In this document: positions 7,957 to 16,259 of the stretch, in pieces
How the letters are laid out: each line of letters begins with the position of its first letter
Position numbering within the stretch: the first letter of the stretch is position 1
Assembly (NCBI GenBank): GCA_035760665.1
Contig: DASTSN010000016.1
Span: 3,299-67,298, forward strand
DNA length: 64,000 nucleotides
DNA from: DASTSN01 sp035760665
GTDB taxonomy: Bacteria; Bacteroidota; Bacteroidia; Chitinophagales; Chitinophagaceae
Direction: 5' to 3'
Program-made: the position numbers and the translations under genes
Notes under the pieces: generated by a model
Database searches by the model: none
What the model saw: only the letters and a program-made list of their open reading frames with translations
Told to the model about the DNA's origin: nothing

Positions 7957-9048
7957 ATGAAACACGCAACACAAGTTATCAGGGGTTTTGCACTGGCAGC
8001 CTCCCTTGCTTTGTTCGCAGGAATAACATCATGCAACAGTGGTTCCGGCGACGGTAGCGGATCTGCCAAAGATGACAATATGTTACTGGGTGCTGGCAGT
8101 ACATTTGACAATCCGCTTTTTTCCAAAATGTTTTCTGAATACAACAAAGCCACCGGCGTAAAGGTGAATTACCAATCGATTGGCTCCGGAGGCGGTATTT
8201 TACAACTAACCAATAAAACGGTAGACTTTGGTGCTTCTGACGCCCCACTGAATCCCACACAGGATTCCGCTGCCGGTGCACCGGTTCTTCATATCCCCAT
8301 TACAGCAGGTGCCGTGGTTTTAAGCTACAACCTTCCTGATGTAAAAGATACTTTGCAACTAACGCCGTCCGTTATTGCGGATATTTTTTTAGGGAAAATC
8401 ACCAAATGGGATGATGCACAAATTTCGGCGATCAACCCCGGGGTAAAACTGCCTTCATTACCCATCCTGGTGGCTCACCGCTCTGATGGCAGCGGCACCA
8501 CGAATATTTTCACCACATACCTTACAAAAGTGAGCGATGAGTGGAATACGAAGGTTGGAAAAGGAAACTCTGTAAACTGGCCGGCCGGTCTTGGTGGAAA
8601 AGGTAACGAAGGTGTTGCTGGTACCGTGAAACAAACACAAGGGGCAATTGGTTATATCGAACTTGCCTATGCCATTCAAAATAAAATGCCATATGCGAAA
8701 GTGCAGAACAAAGCCGGAAATTTTATCGTTCCCAATATTGCCAGTGTGACTGCTGCAGCCGATATAGATATCCCTGCGGATTCCAAAGTATCCCTAACCA
8801 ATACGGAAGCGGCACAGGGCTATCCGATTGCCGGTTTTTCCTGGATTGTGTTGTATAAGGAACAAAATTATAATAAGCGTTCACTGGACCGGGTTACTAA
8901 AATGGTAAAGATGATTTCATGGATGATTCACGAGGGTCAGCAATACAGTGCGCCGCTTGATTATGCGCCATTGTCAACTGCCGCCACGAATGTAGGGGAT
9001 GCTATTTTGAAATCGGTTACTTTTGACGGTAAACCTGTTTTACAGTAG
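7957..9048 (+). CDS. pstS: Phosphate ABC transporter substrate-binding lipoprotein PstS
   Basis: 363 residues. The N-terminus is a lipoprotein signal with lipobox GITSC (Cys26). The mature protein has the PstS pattern: LGAGSTFDNPLFSKMF, NYQSIGSGGGILQLTNKTVDFGASDAPL, DGSGTTNIFTTYL, and QGAIGYIELAYA. These supply the phosphate-binding loop residues (Ser, Asp, Ser-Gly-Thr-Thr). It binds phosphate in the periplasm and hands it to PstCA. First of five pst/phoU genes in order, 48 bases after the porin. Confidence 0.95.
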   Translation: MKHATQVIRGFALAASLALFAGITSCNSGSGDGSGSAKDDNMLLGAGSTFDNPLFSKMFSEYNKATGVKVNYQSIGSGGGILQLTNKTVDFGASDAPLNPTQDSAAGAPVLHIPITAGAVVLSYNLPDVKDTLQLTPSVIADIFLGKITKWDDAQISAINPGVKLPSLPILVAHRSDGSGTTNIFTTYLTKVSDEWNTKVGKGNSVNWPAGLGGKGNEGVAGTVKQTQGAIGYIELAYAIQNKMPYAKVQNKAGNFIVPNIASVTAAADIDIPADSKVSLTNTEAAQGYPIAGFSWIVLYKEQNYNKRSLDRVTKMVKMISWMIHEGQQYSAPLDYAPLSTAATNVGDAILKSVTFDGKPVLQ

Positions 9049-9087
9049 TCTCTCCAGGCAAACAGACTCATTTTACAATTCAAACCG

Positions 9088-9115
9088 CATTACCCCGGTC
9101 ATGACCGGGGTAATG
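9088..9115. promoter_or_regulatory. Perfect 28-bp palindrome between pstS and pstC
   Basis: Left arm CATTACCCCGGTCA (9088-9101) and its exact reverse complement (9102-9115) form a GC-rich hairpin right after the pstS stop and 11 bases before the pstC start. No U-run follows on the plus strand. It looks like an mRNA-stabilising or partly terminating hairpin that would raise pstS relative to pstCAB; a protein operator is the alternative. Confidence 0.65.
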
Positions 9116-9126
9116 GATAAGAAAAG

Positions 9127-10041
9127 ATGATTACCGCAGCGAAGACAGCCAGGAAGAAAAAAAGTTCCCTCCGGCAGATCCGGGTGGAAAAAATATTCAG
9201 GGGAGGTCTTGTCCTTACAGGTCTTTCACTGGTGATACTGGTACTGGCCATCATGCTTACACTGGTTGTGCAATCAGTGCCTGCCATCAAACAAATGGGG
9301 GCAGGATTCATCTGGGGCAAAACCTGGGATCCGGTCAGGAATATTTATGGTGCATTCCCGTTTTTACTAGGAACGTTACTGACCTCGTTTATGGCCTTAC
9401 TGATCTCCATCCCGTTTTCCATCGGTGTAGCTATTTTCCTGGGAGAATATTATCCAAATGGGTGGTTTGCCAATTTATTAAAAAACCTTGTGGAATTAAT
9501 TGCCGCCGTTCCTTCCGTGATTTATGGTTTCTGGGGGCTGGCGGTATTGGTGCCACTTGTCAGAACCTTTGAAACAAAAATAGGTGTTGCGCCAGTGGGT
9601 GTCGGCATTTTTACTTCATCCCTGATCCTGGCAACAATGATCATTCCTTATGCCGCATCGCTGGGGCGTTCTGTAATTCAAATGGTTCCCTCCACATTAA
9701 AGGAAGGTGCTTATGCACTTGGTGCTACACGTTGGGAAGTGATCCGTTCAGTCATTATTCCCTATACCAAGTCGGGGCTGTTTGCGGGCATTTTACTGTC
9801 GCTGGGCCGCGCATTGGGAGAAACGATGGCCGTCACCATGGTAATCGGCAACACCAGCCTGGTGCCCAAAAGTATTTTCTCACCGGGTAATACCATGGCC
9901 AGTGTGATTGCCAATGAATTTACGGAAGCGGATCATCCCACTTACCTGGCGGCATTGATCGAACTTGGGCTGGTTTTATTCGTGGTAACTGTTATCATTA
10001 ACATGATAGGAAAAAAAGTAATCAGCCGTTTTACAAATTAA
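9127..10041 (+). CDS. pstC: Phosphate ABC transporter permease PstC
   Basis: 304 residues with about six membrane helices. The binding-protein-dependent permease loop is present: YAASLGRSVIQMVPSTLKEGAYALGATRWEVIRSVIIP contains the EAA-type motif (EGAYALGATRWEVI). The N-terminal helix (GLVLTGLSLVILVLAIMLTLV) and the following periplasmic segment GAGFIWGKTWDPV are typical of PstC. It forms the inner-membrane channel with PstA. Seven bases separate it from pstA. Confidence 0.95.
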   Translation: MITAAKTARKKKSSLRQIRVEKIFRGGLVLTGLSLVILVLAIMLTLVVQSVPAIKQMGAGFIWGKTWDPVRNIYGAFPFLLGTLLTSFMALLISIPFSIGVAIFLGEYYPNGWFANLLKNLVELIAAVPSVIYGFWGLAVLVPLVRTFETKIGVAPVGVGIFTSSLILATMIIPYAASLGRSVIQMVPSTLKEGAYALGATRWEVIRSVIIPYTKSGLFAGILLSLGRALGETMAVTMVIGNTSLVPKSIFSPGNTMASVIANEFTEADHPTYLAALIELGLVLFVVTVIINMIGKKVISRFTN

Positions 10042-10047
10042 CCGCGC

Positions 10048-10893
10048 ATGAAGACATCGCTTAAATTCAGGATTGGCAAAAGCGGGATATTCCAGGCCAT
10101 CACCATCTTTTTCTCGGTGGCCTGTATTCTACCGTTGCTGGCTATTTTGTATTATATCATTAAGGCGGGTATCCAACGAATTAACTGGCAGTTTTTTGTA
10201 GAACTACCGAAACCCGTCGGCGAAGCAGGTGGTGGTATTGCCAATGCTCTCGTGGGCAGCTTATTAATTATAGTCGTGGCAGCGCTCATAGCCATACCGG
10301 TTGGTATTTTATGCGGTATTTATTTAAGTGAAAACAAAAACAGCCGGCTGGCGTACTGGAGCCGTTTGTCTGTTGACATTTTGCAGGGTATCCCCTCCAT
10401 TGTGGTGGGAATTGTATGTTATTTCTGGCTGGTTAAGCCGTTTGGCAGCTTCTCTGCTGTTTCCGGTAGCGTAGCGCTTGCCATTATGATGTTGCCGATT
10501 GTCATCCGTTCCACGGAAGAGACTTTACGTTTATTACCCGATTCCCTGAAAGAAGCGGCTTTTGCACTGGGTATGCCTTTTCACAGGGTCATCCTGAAAG
10601 TGGTGGTACCCTGTGGCATCAGCGGCATCCTTTCGGGGGTAATGTTGTCTGTAGCAAGAATCGCCGGAGAGACGGCTCCTCTGCTTTTCACTGCTTTTGG
10701 CAACCCGTATCTGAGCACCAATATTGGACGGCCCATGCAAAGCCTGCCTTTATTAATTTTCAATTATGCCACCAGCCCATATAACGACTGGCATGATCTT
10801 GCCTGGGGAGCATCGGTTGTGCTGCTGGCATTTGTCTTATTCTTAAATATTTTTACAAAGCTCATGACAAGTAAATGGAAAGTACAGTTATAA
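10048..10893 (+). CDS. pstA: Phosphate ABC transporter permease PstA
   Basis: 281 residues with six membrane segments. Typical PstA features are PVGILCGIYLSE, DILQGIPSIVVGIVCYFW, and the EAA-like loop LRLLPDSLKEAAFALGMPFHRVILKVVVP. The late segment GETAPLLFTAFGNPY is also family-specific. Partner of PstC; its 3' end overlaps the pstB start by 19 bases in another frame, implying coupled translation. Confidence 0.95.
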   Translation: MKTSLKFRIGKSGIFQAITIFFSVACILPLLAILYYIIKAGIQRINWQFFVELPKPVGEAGGGIANALVGSLLIIVVAALIAIPVGILCGIYLSENKNSRLAYWSRLSVDILQGIPSIVVGIVCYFWLVKPFGSFSAVSGSVALAIMMLPIVIRSTEETLRLLPDSLKEAAFALGMPFHRVILKVVVPCGISGILSGVMLSVARIAGETAPLLFTAFGNPYLSTNIGRPMQSLPLLIFNYATSPYNDWHDLAWGASVVLLAFVLFLNIFTKLMTSKWKVQL

Positions 10894-11633
10894 AAAGTAA
10901 AGATTTTAACGCCTATTTCGGTGACAACCACGTTGTGAAAAATGTAAACATTTCAATTACCAACAATACCGTGGTGGCTGTCATGGGTCCTTCCGGGTGT
11001 GGGAAAACCACTTTCCTGCGCGGCATTAACCGCATGCATGAACTGGTACCCGGCGCCTCCACCAAAGGTGAAATTTTACTGAAAGGAGAGAATGTATACG
11101 GCATGCACCCTATCCTGGTACGTCAAAAGATCGGCATGGTGTTTCAACGGCCCAACCCCTTCCCCAACCTGAGTATTTACGACAATGTGATTGCCGGCTA
11201 TAAACTGAACGGCATTAAATTACCAAAGGGAGAAAAAGACCGGATTGTGGAACATTCTCTCACCCGCGTGGCTTTATGGAAAGAGGTAAAAGATTCCCTG
11301 AACAAAAAAGGGTCATTCTTGTCCGGTGGTCAGCAGCAGCGGCTTTGTATTGCCCGGGCCGTGGCAATGGAGCCGGAAGTGCTTTTATTTGATGAACCTA
11401 CTTCCGCGCTGGATCCCGTTTCCACGTCCACTGTTGAAGAGCTTTTTCATGAACTGAAAAATAATTATACACTCATCATCGTTACGCACAATATGCAACA
11501 GGCCGCCCGGGTAAGTGACCGCACTGCGTTTTTTTATATGGGAGAACTGGTGGAGTATGACGACACCAAGCAGATGTTTACCAACCCCAAGGATGTGCGG
11601 ACGCAAAACTATATTACCGGCCGCTTTAGCTAA
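10875..11633 (+). CDS. pstB: Phosphate ABC transporter ATPase PstB
   Basis: 252 residues, the standard PstB length. Walker A is GPSGCGKTT (38-46), the Q-loop is VFQRPNPFPN (PstB-type), the ABC signature is LSGGQQQRLCIARA, and Walker B is VLLFDEPTSALD, followed by the H-loop IIVTHNMQQAARVSD. It drives phosphate import at the cytoplasmic face. Overlaps pstA by 19 bases and is followed by phoU after 18 bases. Confidence 0.97.
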   Translation: MESTVIKSKDFNAYFGDNHVVKNVNISITNNTVVAVMGPSGCGKTTFLRGINRMHELVPGASTKGEILLKGENVYGMHPILVRQKIGMVFQRPNPFPNLSIYDNVIAGYKLNGIKLPKGEKDRIVEHSLTRVALWKEVKDSLNKKGSFLSGGQQQRLCIARAVAMEPEVLLFDEPTSALDPVSTSTVEELFHELKNNYTLIIVTHNMQQAARVSDRTAFFYMGELVEYDDTKQMFTNPKDVRTQNYITGRFS

Positions 11634-11651
11634 AGACCAAACTTTACCGTT

Positions 11652-12317
11652 ATGACACAATTCGAAATAGAAATGCAGGGTGTTCGTACTGAACTGACCA
11701 ATATGTGGCAACTGGTCATCTCCCAGCTTTCCAAAGTTAAAGATGCCCTTCTCCAGTTTGATAAAGACCTGGCCAGAGAAGTTGTACAAACCGAAAAAAG
11801 AGTCAATGCATTTGAATTAAAAATTGACCGGGATTGTGAAAATATTTTTGCCCTCTTTTGTCCTGTGGCAGTCGACCTGCGATTTCTGTTATCGGTGTTG
11901 AAAATAAACAATAACCTTGAGCGGATTGGCGATATTGCCGAAGGTATTGCCAAATACATCACCGACTCACCGGCAAAATTTAATGATACCCTGCTGGAAT
12001 CCACCGAACTGGTAAATATGATGGATTTATCGGCAGACATACTGAAAGATGCCCAGGTGGCATTTGAAAATGAGAATACGATTTTAGCCCGAACCATTTT
12101 CTCCCGCGATGAAGTGCTCGATACCATTAATAAAAAAGCCGACGAACGGATTGCTCATTACATACAGGCAAACCCAGCCGGCATCTATGAGGCCTTGTAT
12201 GCACTCTCCATCATCCGGAAACTGGAACGAGTGGGCGACCAGTCAAAAAATATCGCCGAAGAAATTATTTTTTATTTTGAAGCCAAGGTGCTGAAACACC
12301 AGAAAGGACTTTTATAA
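11652..12317 (+). CDS. phoU: Phosphate uptake regulator PhoU
   Basis: 221 residues made of two PhoU repeats, each a three-helix bundle: LDTYKDLA-like FDKDLAREVVQTEKRVNAFELKID with the E/D-rich metal-binding motif (KINNNLERIGDIAEGIA) and a second copy (RKLERVGDQSKNIAEEIIF). It links Pst to the PhoR-type kinase and represses the regulon under high phosphate in studied bacteria. Last gene of the porin-pst-phoU unit; no phoR/phoB in this window. Confidence 0.95.
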   Translation: MTQFEIEMQGVRTELTNMWQLVISQLSKVKDALLQFDKDLAREVVQTEKRVNAFELKIDRDCENIFALFCPVAVDLRFLLSVLKINNNLERIGDIAEGIAKYITDSPAKFNDTLLESTELVNMMDLSADILKDAQVAFENENTILARTIFSRDEVLDTINKKADERIAHYIQANPAGIYEALYALSIIRKLERVGDQSKNIAEEIIFYFEAKVLKHQKGLL

Positions 12318-12350
12318 ATGGACTGCCTGCTGCCGGCCAGGAGTACTTTT

Positions 12351-13286
12351 TTATTTACCCGAACTGATATACCGATACACTATTTCTGAAACAAGCGCCA
12401 GGGATTGTACCGCTGCATCCGCATCCGTTAGATTTTTTGAGAGTAAGACCAGCACGTATTTACGGCCGTGTGGTAAAAACACAATTCCTGCATCGTGCTG
12501 TACACCTGTTATAAAACCGGTTTTGTGCGCCACTTTGATGTTCGGCGGCAGATTAGCGGGGATTATTTCATTAAACTGCTGATCCATCAAAATCCTGATC
12601 ATTTCGCTGCAGGATTGTTTGTCAACGATCTTGCCATCAGCTATTTTTTCCAGTAATATCAGCAGGTCAAAGGCCGAAGTTGTATTATTCAATCCCTGAT
12701 CAAAAGCCTTGTTGTCTTCCACTCCGCGCAGTACCTGCATGTCATTTGCCCCGGCTGTTTTCAGAGTTGACATAATATTGGCGGGACTTACTTTTTCCAT
12801 CAGAAGATTTGTGGCCAGGTTGCTGCTAATGGTAATCATCTGGTAGAGCAAATCACCGACAGATCGTTTTTCGCCAATATGCCGGTACAATGTTGCATCG
12901 CTGTCGTCCGTCGAATCAAGTTCATAAGGGCTGCCATCAACAATACTGGCAAACTGTTTCTTTATTATAATAGAATCGTTTAAAGAGAGCCTGTGCTCTT
13001 TAGCCTCTTTGAACACTTCAATCATCACGGGCACTTTCATCGTACTGGCAGCATGGAAAAGTTCATGTTCATTGATCAGCAAAACCTTCCCGCTGGTCAA
13101 ATCTTTACATGCAACGGCAAAGGTTCCTTGCTGTCGATTTACTATTTCAATAATTTGTTGTCTTAACTCATGCATATCTCCTGCCGGCTGACTTTTGATA
13201 TTTAAAGAAAAACAAAGTACAGCACATATTGCTGATAGTAACCGGTTGAATATACAGACCTGTTTTCGAAACGAATGATTTAACAT
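12351..13286 (-). CDS. Serine hydrolase, class A beta-lactamase-like
   Basis: 311 residues with an N-terminal signal/anchor (RLLSAICAVLCFSLNIKSQ). The penicillin-recognising motifs are S81-T-M-K (nucleophile Ser, general base Lys), S154-S-N (in place of S-D-N) and K255-T-G. The omega-loop differs from true class A enzymes: a Glu at 190 is ten residues before an L-N pair, not the compact E-x-x-L-N. It may be a periplasmic hydrolase or DD-peptidase-like enzyme rather than an antibiotic-resistance enzyme. It lies 12 bases downstream of a sialate O-acetylesterase gene on the same strand and is likely co-transcribed. Confidence 0.75.
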   Translation of the reverse strand: MLNHSFRKQVCIFNRLLSAICAVLCFSLNIKSQPAGDMHELRQQIIEIVNRQQGTFAVACKDLTSGKVLLINEHELFHAASTMKVPVMIEVFKEAKEHRLSLNDSIIIKKQFASIVDGSPYELDSTDDSDATLYRHIGEKRSVGDLLYQMITISSNLATNLLMEKVSPANIMSTLKTAGANDMQVLRGVEDNKAFDQGLNNTTSAFDLLILLEKIADGKIVDKQSCSEMIRILMDQQFNEIIPANLPPNIKVAHKTGFITGVQHDAGIVFLPHGRKYVLVLLSKNLTDADAAVQSLALVSEIVYRYISSGK

Positions 13287-13298
13287 ATAAAATTTCCT

Positions 13299-14714
13299 CT
13301 ATTTTACCGCAACCTGCTCAACGGGCCAGTCATCGGTCCTGAACGGACAAACAGGCAGACCCTCTCGGCTAAATAAATTACCAATTGCGGCATTGCTGAA
13401 AGCAAAACGCACGGCCACCGGTTCTTTCACTTGTTTACTCCACACAACCAGTTTATCATGATCAGTGACAGCTGTGGCGGGATAAAAAATCCTGTCACTC
13501 CCGGCCACCAGCAAGGCCTCGATCTTTTTTCCGGTTGCTAGCAGGCCGTTTGTTGCGTTTTCAAAAGAAATAATGGCCTTATCTTTCTGTATTGCCATTG
13601 CTTTATAAACCGGGCTCTTATAGACAATGCCTGCTTTATGATAGGTTTCTGCCAATGCCCAATTGGCCAGCCGGTAGCCTACCTCGTGTTTATTTTTAGG
13701 ATGGATATCGGTCGTGTCATTTACCAGGTCCGAAATAACAACCATGCCTGTATTGGGGAGTTGCAGGGTTTTGGTTTGCTGTTCACGCACCAGATTGCCA
13801 ACATTTGTGGTACCATATGTGAACGGTGCAATTTGCACATAATAAAATGGAAGGTTTTTTTGCCAGGCATTTCGCCAGGCGGTGATCATGGAGGAAAAAA
13901 GTTTGCTGTAGGTTGCCGGAGCAGCTGTATTCCCCTCGCCCTGGTACCAGATTACACCGGCGATGGAGAAATGTGTCAGCGGGTAAATCATGGCGTTGTA
14001 AGTAGCGCCTGGCTCTTGGGGCCACCAGGCGAAGTCTTCTTGCTTGGCTGCGGAAGATTTTAATGCCGGATCATTGTTTACTTTTTCGGCAGGTGTCCAA
14101 ACTTCGGCCGGTGTACCGCCCCAGTTGGAGCTGATTAATCCCACTGGAACGTTCAGGTCCTGGTTTAATTTTTTTCCAAAGAAATACCCTACAGCGCTAA
14201 AGCTTTTCAAAGTGTTGGAATCACAGCTTTGCCATTGTCCTGTGCAATCGTCCTGCGGATAGGCTGCCGTAGCTTTTGCTACATGAAAAAAACGAATTTG
14301 GTTATTGGCACAGGTTGGAAATGCAGCTTTCACATCCGGCAGGCCCCATTGTTCATTCATTTCCATATTAGATTGGCCGGAACAAACCCACACCTCCCCG
14401 ATCATTACATCATTTAACACAATTGCGTTACCTGCTTTTATTGTAATGGTATACGGGCCACCAGCTATCGGGGTTTTGATTTTTAATTGCCATTTAGCCC
14501 CATGATTGGTGATCGCAGAATCTGTAGCTTCATTCCAACTGGTGGTAACAAAAACTTTCTGAGACGGTTCAGCCCATCCCCACAGCGCTACTGAATCATT
14601 TTGTTGCAGTACCATCCCCGATGAGAGAATGGAAGGTAACCGCAGTTGCGAAAAACCGGCTAGTGAAGTAAAGCAAATGGCGATCAATAAACTTAAAGAT
14701 TTGTAAAATTTCAT
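13299..14714 (-). CDS. Sialate O-acetylesterase (SGNH family)
   Basis: 471 residues with a signal peptide (LSLLIAICFTSLAGFSQ). The architecture is the Bacteroidota sialate O-acetylesterase: a beta-domain (LRLPSILSSGMVLQQND, VALWGWAEPSQKV), then GEVWVCSGQSNMEM with the nucleophile Ser115, VPVGLISSNWGGTPAEVWTP, VIWYQGEGNT (Asn/Gly oxyanion region) and a C-terminal DIHPKNKHEVGYRLA with the catalytic Asp-x-x-His. It removes O-acetyl groups from sialic acids or other sugars in the periplasm or outside. First gene of a two-gene unit with the serine hydrolase. Confidence 0.88.
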   Translation of the reverse strand: MKFYKSLSLLIAICFTSLAGFSQLRLPSILSSGMVLQQNDSVALWGWAEPSQKVFVTTSWNEATDSAITNHGAKWQLKIKTPIAGGPYTITIKAGNAIVLNDVMIGEVWVCSGQSNMEMNEQWGLPDVKAAFPTCANNQIRFFHVAKATAAYPQDDCTGQWQSCDSNTLKSFSAVGYFFGKKLNQDLNVPVGLISSNWGGTPAEVWTPAEKVNNDPALKSSAAKQEDFAWWPQEPGATYNAMIYPLTHFSIAGVIWYQGEGNTAAPATYSKLFSSMITAWRNAWQKNLPFYYVQIAPFTYGTTNVGNLVREQQTKTLQLPNTGMVVISDLVNDTTDIHPKNKHEVGYRLANWALAETYHKAGIVYKSPVYKAMAIQKDKAIISFENATNGLLATGKKIEALLVAGSDRIFYPATAVTDHDKLVVWSKQVKEPVAVRFAFSNAAIGNLFSREGLPVCPFRTDDWPVEQVAVK

Positions 14715-14914
14715 GTCCCGCTTTGTTTAATGTTTAAATATACAGGAAACTCTCTTTCATTGTGCATTCGCAGCCGTGCTGGATTCCTCACTGGTAAACT
14801 GCCAGCGTGCTACGCCTGTTTTCTAAGAATTAAAAATTGTGAAAAACTTTTATTGCTGCAGCATTTAGTTAGCATAAGAATTGCTGTAATCTTTATCATT
14901 CAAATTGCCTGGTT

Positions 14915-15178
14915 ATGCAGATACAGTTTATCCGAAATGTACAGTTCACCCGTCTTTTAAAAGTAAATGGCCGCCTCCGGGAATTTAACTTCCGGAAACT
15001 GGGAGGCATTAATGAAGGATTATTTACAGTGGATGTTGTTGATGACCGGGGTAACCGAATTATGTTTCGCATGCAAAAGGAAGACGGACACTGGAAAATA
15101 CTTTCTCAACCCATGCCGGCTTGGGTATTGCAGAGCGAAGATCAGTTGCATGAAATTATTGAAGAAGGCATGGCCTGA
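14915..15178 (+). CDS. Small conserved-looking hypothetical protein
   Basis: 87 residues, no signal peptide. The sequence has a regular alternating beta pattern (LLKVNGRLREFNFRKL, LFTVDVVDDRGNRIMFRMQKEDGHWKIL) and ends with an acidic helix (QSEDQLHEIIEEGMA). I do not recognise a named family. The codon pattern and ordered secondary-structure pattern favour a true gene. It stands alone between the esterase and a doubtful leftward ORF. Confidence 0.55.
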   Translation: MQIQFIRNVQFTRLLKVNGRLREFNFRKLGGINEGLFTVDVVDDRGNRIMFRMQKEDGHWKILSQPMPAWVLQSEDQLHEIIEEGMA

Positions 15179-15303
15179 CAACCCTATCCCCTCCGCGGGA
15201 ACAATCATGCTTGTCCTTGTTGCAAAAAAATTGGGAATCTGTATTTTCCTGCTTCTCACCTGTTGCGCTCCCCGCGTTTAAAAGTAACCCTTTGATTTTC
15301 TCT

Positions 15304-15507
15304 TTACAGCATATCATGCTTTTTGGGCTTAAAAATCGGCTCAGTGTAAAAACTGGGCACCGCTTCCTTTGAGGGTTGTTGCATCGTCGTTTGCTTTATT
15401 TTTACCTTCGGCCTTTCCTTTTTGGCTTTACCCATTGGCACAATCGGGGCGAGTGGCTTTGCAATCGCAACCTCGGAATACAATTGAAGAGATAAGGTGT
15501 TGTTCAT
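15304..15507 (-). CDS. Doubtful small ORF, Lys/Pro-rich
   Basis: 67 residues from ATG 15507 (an open frame reaches 15540). It is rich in Lys, Pro and Ala (PMGKAKKERPKVKIKQ) with no domain, signal or recognisable homology. It could be a small periplasmic or nucleic-acid-binding protein, or a chance ORF. Nothing in the surroundings decides this. Confidence 0.3.
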   Translation of the reverse strand: MNNTLSLQLYSEVAIAKPLAPIVPMGKAKKERPKVKIKQTTMQQPSKEAVPSFYTEPIFKPKKHDML

Positions 15508-15837
15508 AACAAACGATTTGAGCTGAGAGATAATTATCACACCGAAAAATTTATGCCATCATTTTCACTGCAATAATTCATGATTTTAGAAAACTGACCA
15601 ACGACCTGCGTCATTCAAAAAAATGATTGGCGTCAGTTGCCTGAAAGCCTCTATGGCAGCGGGTTTAAAACTCTTTGCCTGATCACCCTCACAAAACTCA
15701 CCAACCGCCTTTGAAAAAAAGATTTAACAATCCTGCTACAAAAGGCTGGAAGGATGACGTACACAAGTAATCTGCAACCGGGGCATTAAACGTTCACATG
15801 AAATTTCCGTTTACCTTTAAGAAAAATTATATGGGGG
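15508..15837. other. 330-base intergenic region
   Basis: Contains an imperfect hairpin at 15592-15638 (arms AACTGAC and GTCAGTT around an inner TCATT/AATGA pair) and a 15-codon ORF at 15798-15845 that overlaps the cupin start. No clear promoter motif was found. Confidence 0.4.
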
Positions 15838-16197
15838 ATGACTAAAATTAATACCCAGGAGAAATTAGCCCTTTTCGAGGATTACTGGAATCCGCGGATA
15901 GTAGCTGAACTGAATGGGCAACAGGTAAAACTGGTGAAATTGAAAGGTGCGTTTGTCTGGCACAAGCACGATGAGGAAGACGAGTTGTTTTACGTGCTGA
16001 AAGGAAAGTTAAAGATCGAGTTTAGGGATCGGGTTGAGGAACTAAACGAGCAGGAATTCCTGGTAGTGCCGAGAGGTATAGAACACCGCCCGGTGGCGGA
16101 TGAAGAGGTGGCAGTTATGTTGTTTGAACCGGCGTCTACACTGAATACCGGGAATGTGAAAGGAGATTTAACGAGGGAGAAACTTGATAAATTATAA
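15838..16197 (+). CDS. Cupin domain protein
   Basis: 119 residues forming one cupin domain. Motif 1 is seen as WHKHDEEDELFYVLKGKLKIEF (His-x-His and Glu metal ligands), motif 2 as LVVPRGIEHRPVA with a His ligand. Such single-domain cupins bind a metal and act as isomerases, dioxygenases or binding proteins; the substrate cannot be deduced. It is the first gene to the left of the polysaccharide locus but on the opposite strand, so probably independent of it. Confidence 0.8.
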   Translation: MTKINTQEKLALFEDYWNPRIVAELNGQQVKLVKLKGAFVWHKHDEEDELFYVLKGKLKIEFRDRVEELNEQEFLVVPRGIEHRPVADEEVAVMLFEPASTLNTGNVKGDLTREKLDKL

Positions 16198-16208
16198 TAA
16201 AACAAAAG

Positions 16209-16226
16209 ATTCTTCAGGAAAAGAAG
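16209..16226 (-). terminator. Weak terminator candidate after the polysaccharide operon
   Basis: On the minus strand TTCTT-TTCCTG-AAGAA forms a 5-bp stem followed by a T-rich run (TCTTTTGTTTTATT). It lies about 35 bases past the last gene of the operon. The stem is short and A+T rich, so this is tentative. Confidence 0.3.
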
Positions 16227-16259
16227 CTAACAGTATAAACGGAACGGAATACGTTTTTT

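Noticed and set aside
12351..13286. Antibiotic-resistance beta-lactamase
   Set aside because: SDN and omega-loop motifs deviate and no resistance context exists; called a lactamase-like serine hydrolase.
13638..14063. 141-residue plus-strand ORF
   Set aside because: Shadow of the sialate O-acetylesterase, which has full motif support.
15798..15845. 15-codon ORF overlapping the cupin start
   Set aside because: Too short and without leader-like codon bias; may be chance.
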